DNA of 39,890 nucleotides, taken from contig CAIWXH010000276.1 of assembly GCA_903916565.1 (NCBI GenBank), forward strand, positions 1 to 39,890, read 5' to 3'. Source of the stretch: an uncultured Oscillochloris sp. (GTDB lineage Bacteria > Chloroflexota > Chloroflexia > Chloroflexales > Chloroflexaceae). This document shows positions 37,803 through 39,890 of this stretch, in pieces. The position numbers were made by a program, and so were the translations under genes. The notes beneath the pieces are model-generated. The model was not told the origin of the DNA. It saw only the letters and a program-made list of their open reading frames with translations, and ran no database searches. Positions within the stretch are counted from its first letter, which is position 1, and each line of letters begins with the position of its first letter.

Positions 37803-39890
37803 ATGCGCTTCCTGCGCCCACTGGCTCGGTTCTGGACAGTGATCCTCGGCTGCACGGTGCTTGCGCTCACGCTCGCCGTTGTCGCCCGCTCCCTTGTGCC
37901 CCTGACCCCGTGGGTTACCGCCCCTAGTCTGCTTGCGACTGACCCGCCCGACGGCGCGGTCGATGTGCTGCCTCACACGGCGATCACCCTGCGCTTCAGC
38001 GGCCCCATGAACCGGGCCAGCGCCGCCGCCGCCCTGCGGATCGACCCGCCTTCCCTGGGCAGCCTTAGCTGGTCGCCTGACGCCACGAGCCTTACCTTTC
38101 AGCCCACTGTGGCGCTCACGCCTGCGGTTACCTACACCATCAGCCTCGACGGCGCTGCGCTAGGCCGCTGGTGGAAGCCCCTTGCCGCCCCAGTCACGGT
38201 GCGCTTTCGCACCGCGCCCCAGCCTGCGGTCGTCGCGGCCCTGCCAATGGCGACGAACGCCCCCACCGACACGCCCCTCGCCGTGGTCTTCAGCCAGCCA
38301 ATGGTCGCTCCGGGCGCGGTAGGGCTGCCGACGGCGCTGCCCGAAATTCGGCTCGATCCGCCCATCCCGCTTAGCGCCCGCTGGGCCGACCAGAACACGC
38401 TCTTGCTCGTCCCCACGTCCCCGCTGGCGCTCGCGACACGCTACAGTGCCACCATCAGCGCGACCTTGACCGACCTGCGCGGCGTCGAGTTGGGTGCCCC
38501 CTTTAGCTGGAGCTTTGCTACCGCGTGGCCCGCCGTCATTGGCCGTGAACCCAAAGACGGTGCCCGCTGGGTTAGCCCGCATACCGCACTGAGCCTGCGC
38601 CTCGCCGAACCGCTTGACCCGGCCCTGCTGCGCCAGTCGCTCCGTATAACTCCCACCGTCGAAGGTGATTTGACCGCCGAGCTCATCGGCGTGACCCAGG
38701 TCGTCACCTTCACGCCCCGTGCAGCATGGGCCTACGGCACCACCTACAGCGTGACGCTGGTTGCGCCGTCGGGCAGCGGTTTGGGTGCCCCGCCACCGCT
38801 GACCTGGCAATTTAGCGTTGAGCCAGCGCCGCGACTGGTGGCCTTCTTCCCTGGACAGGGGCAGACCTTGTTGCCTGGTGAGACGATCCGCCTGGTCTTC
38901 AGTACGCCAATGGACGAGGCGGCGCTGCGCGCTGGGCTAACGCTTGCGCCGCATGTCGGCGATCTGCCGATCAGCGTGAACGAAACCGAGGTGCGCCTGC
39001 TGCCGACACTGCGCCCTTCGACCCGCTACACAATCACGCTGGCCGCCGACACGCACGACCGCAGCGGTGAACCCTTGGGCGCGGCAACGGCGGTCAGTCT
39101 GCTCACGGCACCTGCGCTGCCTGCGCTCACCACCCCCGACGCCTTCGCGGGCCTCGTCAGCCTGCCGGTCAGCCGCACGGCGACGGTCGCGCTCAACACC
39201 GTCGGCCTCTCGGCGCTTGAACTGCGTCTGTACCCCCTTGATGCGCCGACCCTCCTGCGGGCGCTGGCACTACGCCCCGACGAGTGGGCGACCTTCAGCC
39301 CTGAGCGCTACGGCCAGCGCCTGGCCCGCAGTTGGCGCGTAAGCCTGGGCACACCGTCGGATCAGCCGAGTCGTTTGGCGCTGCCCGTGGGCCTCGCCGA
39401 TGGGGCGGGGCTACCTGCTGGCGCCTACTACCTGCGCGTAATCGCCCCGGAGGGGCCACGCGCCGACCTGATGCTCATCGCCTCCGAGGCCCGTTTGGCC
39501 TTGCGCCAAGGAACAGGCTACGCCCTGGTCTGGGCCACTGACACGGCGGGCGTGCCGCTCGCGGGGCTGCCGGTGAGCCTCTACAGTGGCGGTGTGCCGG
39601 TTGCGCGTGGGCAGACGGCACCTGACGGGACGTGGGTGCAGCGCCTCAGCCGCAGCCCCGGCGACCCGCCGCTGCTTGCCGTGGCTGATGGTGACGCTCC
39701 GGCGGTGGTGCGCGGCGACTGGCAGATCGGGACGCCGCCTGTTGCGGTGCCCGTGTCCCGCAGCCTGCTCTTTGCTGACCACGCCCACTATGCACCCGGT
39801 GAACTGGTGCAGGTGCGCGGCTTGGCTCGCCGCCAGACCGCCGACGGCACGCTCGCCCTCCCCGCTGACGGCACCCCCTGTCGCCTCCAA
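37803..39890 (+). CDS. Bacterial alpha-2-macroglobulin-like protein, N-terminal part, truncated by the window end
   Basis: Open frame without stop to 39890. N-terminal TM/signal FWTVILGCTVLALTLAVVARS; repeated Ig-like Big_5-type units (PPDGAVDVLPHTAITLRFSGPMN, PGETIRLVFSTPMDEAAL, FTPRAAWAYGTTYSVTL); MG-like ALVWATDTAGVPLAGLPVSLYS. TG-G-TATACT extended -10 at about 37752-37760. Confidence 0.72.
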   Translation, partial: MRFLRPLARFWTVILGCTVLALTLAVVARSLVPLTPWVTAPSLLATDPPDGAVDVLPHTAITLRFSGPMNRASAAAALRIDPPSLGSLSWSPDATSLTFQPTVALTPAVTYTISLDGAALGRWWKPLAAPVTVRFRTAPQPAVVAALPMATNAPTDTPLAVVFSQPMVAPGAVGLPTALPEIRLDPPIPLSARWADQNTLLLVPTSPLALATRYSATISATLTDLRGVELGAPFSWSFATAWPAVIGREPKDGARWVSPHTALSLRLAEPLDPALLRQSLRITPTVEGDLTAELIGVTQVVTFTPRAAWAYGTTYSVTLVAPSGSGLGAPPPLTWQFSVEPAPRLVAFFPGQGQTLLPGETIRLVFSTPMDEAALRAGLTLAPHVGDLPISVNETEVRLLPTLRPSTRYTITLAADTHDRSGEPLGAATAVSLLTAPALPALTTPDAFAGLVSLPVSRTATVALNTVGLSALELRLYPLDAPTLLRALALRPDEWATFSPERYGQRLARSWRVSLGTPSDQPSRLALPVGLADGAGLPAGAYYLRVIAPEGPRADLMLIASEARLALRQGTGYALVWATDTAGVPLAGLPVSLYSGGVPVARGQTAPDGTWVQRLSRSPGDPPLLAVADGDAPAVVRGDWQIGTPPVAVPVSRSLLFADHAHYAPGELVQVRGLARRQTADGTLALPADGTPCRLQ

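Noticed and set aside
38407-38424. ctcgtccccacgtcccc inside the macroglobulin gene, identical to the 5' array unit
   Set aside because: Only one short unit, in frame (LVPTSP), within a GC-rich coding region; could be chance.
37590-39890. Minus-strand ORFs over 37.6-39.9 kb (37590-37976, 38160-38810, 39411-39890)
   Set aside because: Antisense to the open alpha-2-macroglobulin-like frame; compositionally biased.
1-39890. tRNA or rRNA genes
   Set aside because: No tRNA TPsiC/anticodon-like arrangement or conserved rRNA segments recognised by eye; a tRNAscan/Infernal run would be needed to exclude them.

Overview
The window is about 40 kb of GC-rich chromosome. It most likely comes from a filamentous anoxygenic phototroph of the Chloroflexota (Chloroflexales), judging by BchE, BchJ, a five-gene Hox hydrogenase and LGFP-like secreted-protein repeats. 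Nearly all genes from 0.36 to 32.1 kb are on the minus strand. They are: a glycerol/dihydroxyacetone operon (glpF-dhaK-dhaL-glpK) with a DhaR-like regulator; a histidine kinase with RsbX/RsbT-like partners; dtd; a PIN/TRAM protein, radA, a GT2 glycosyltransferase, clpC and an S1-domain protein; a degenerate cyclase-like protein; a two-component signalling cluster; a GH99-like secreted protein; an orphan tail-tube-like (gp19) protein; and bchE and bchJ. On the plus strand are hoxEFUYH and a truncated alpha-2-macroglobulin-like gene that runs off the window and is missing from the ORF track. The most unusual signal is a dispersed intergenic element of conserved 96 bp length with 10-bp terminal inverted repeats (AGACAAGGTT...AACCTTGTCT). 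There are four full-length copies, one 79-bp deletion copy and one 3' half copy. The element occupies every hox gene junction that has a gap, flanks the dhaR-like gene, and abuts or overlaps several stop codons. Other leads are a DhaR-like regulator without the GAFTGA loop, an orphan contractile-tail tube protein, a pseudo-cyclase, a pseudo-receiver kinase, operator-like palindromes between bchJ and hoxE, and several families of hairpin or tandem intergenic repeats.
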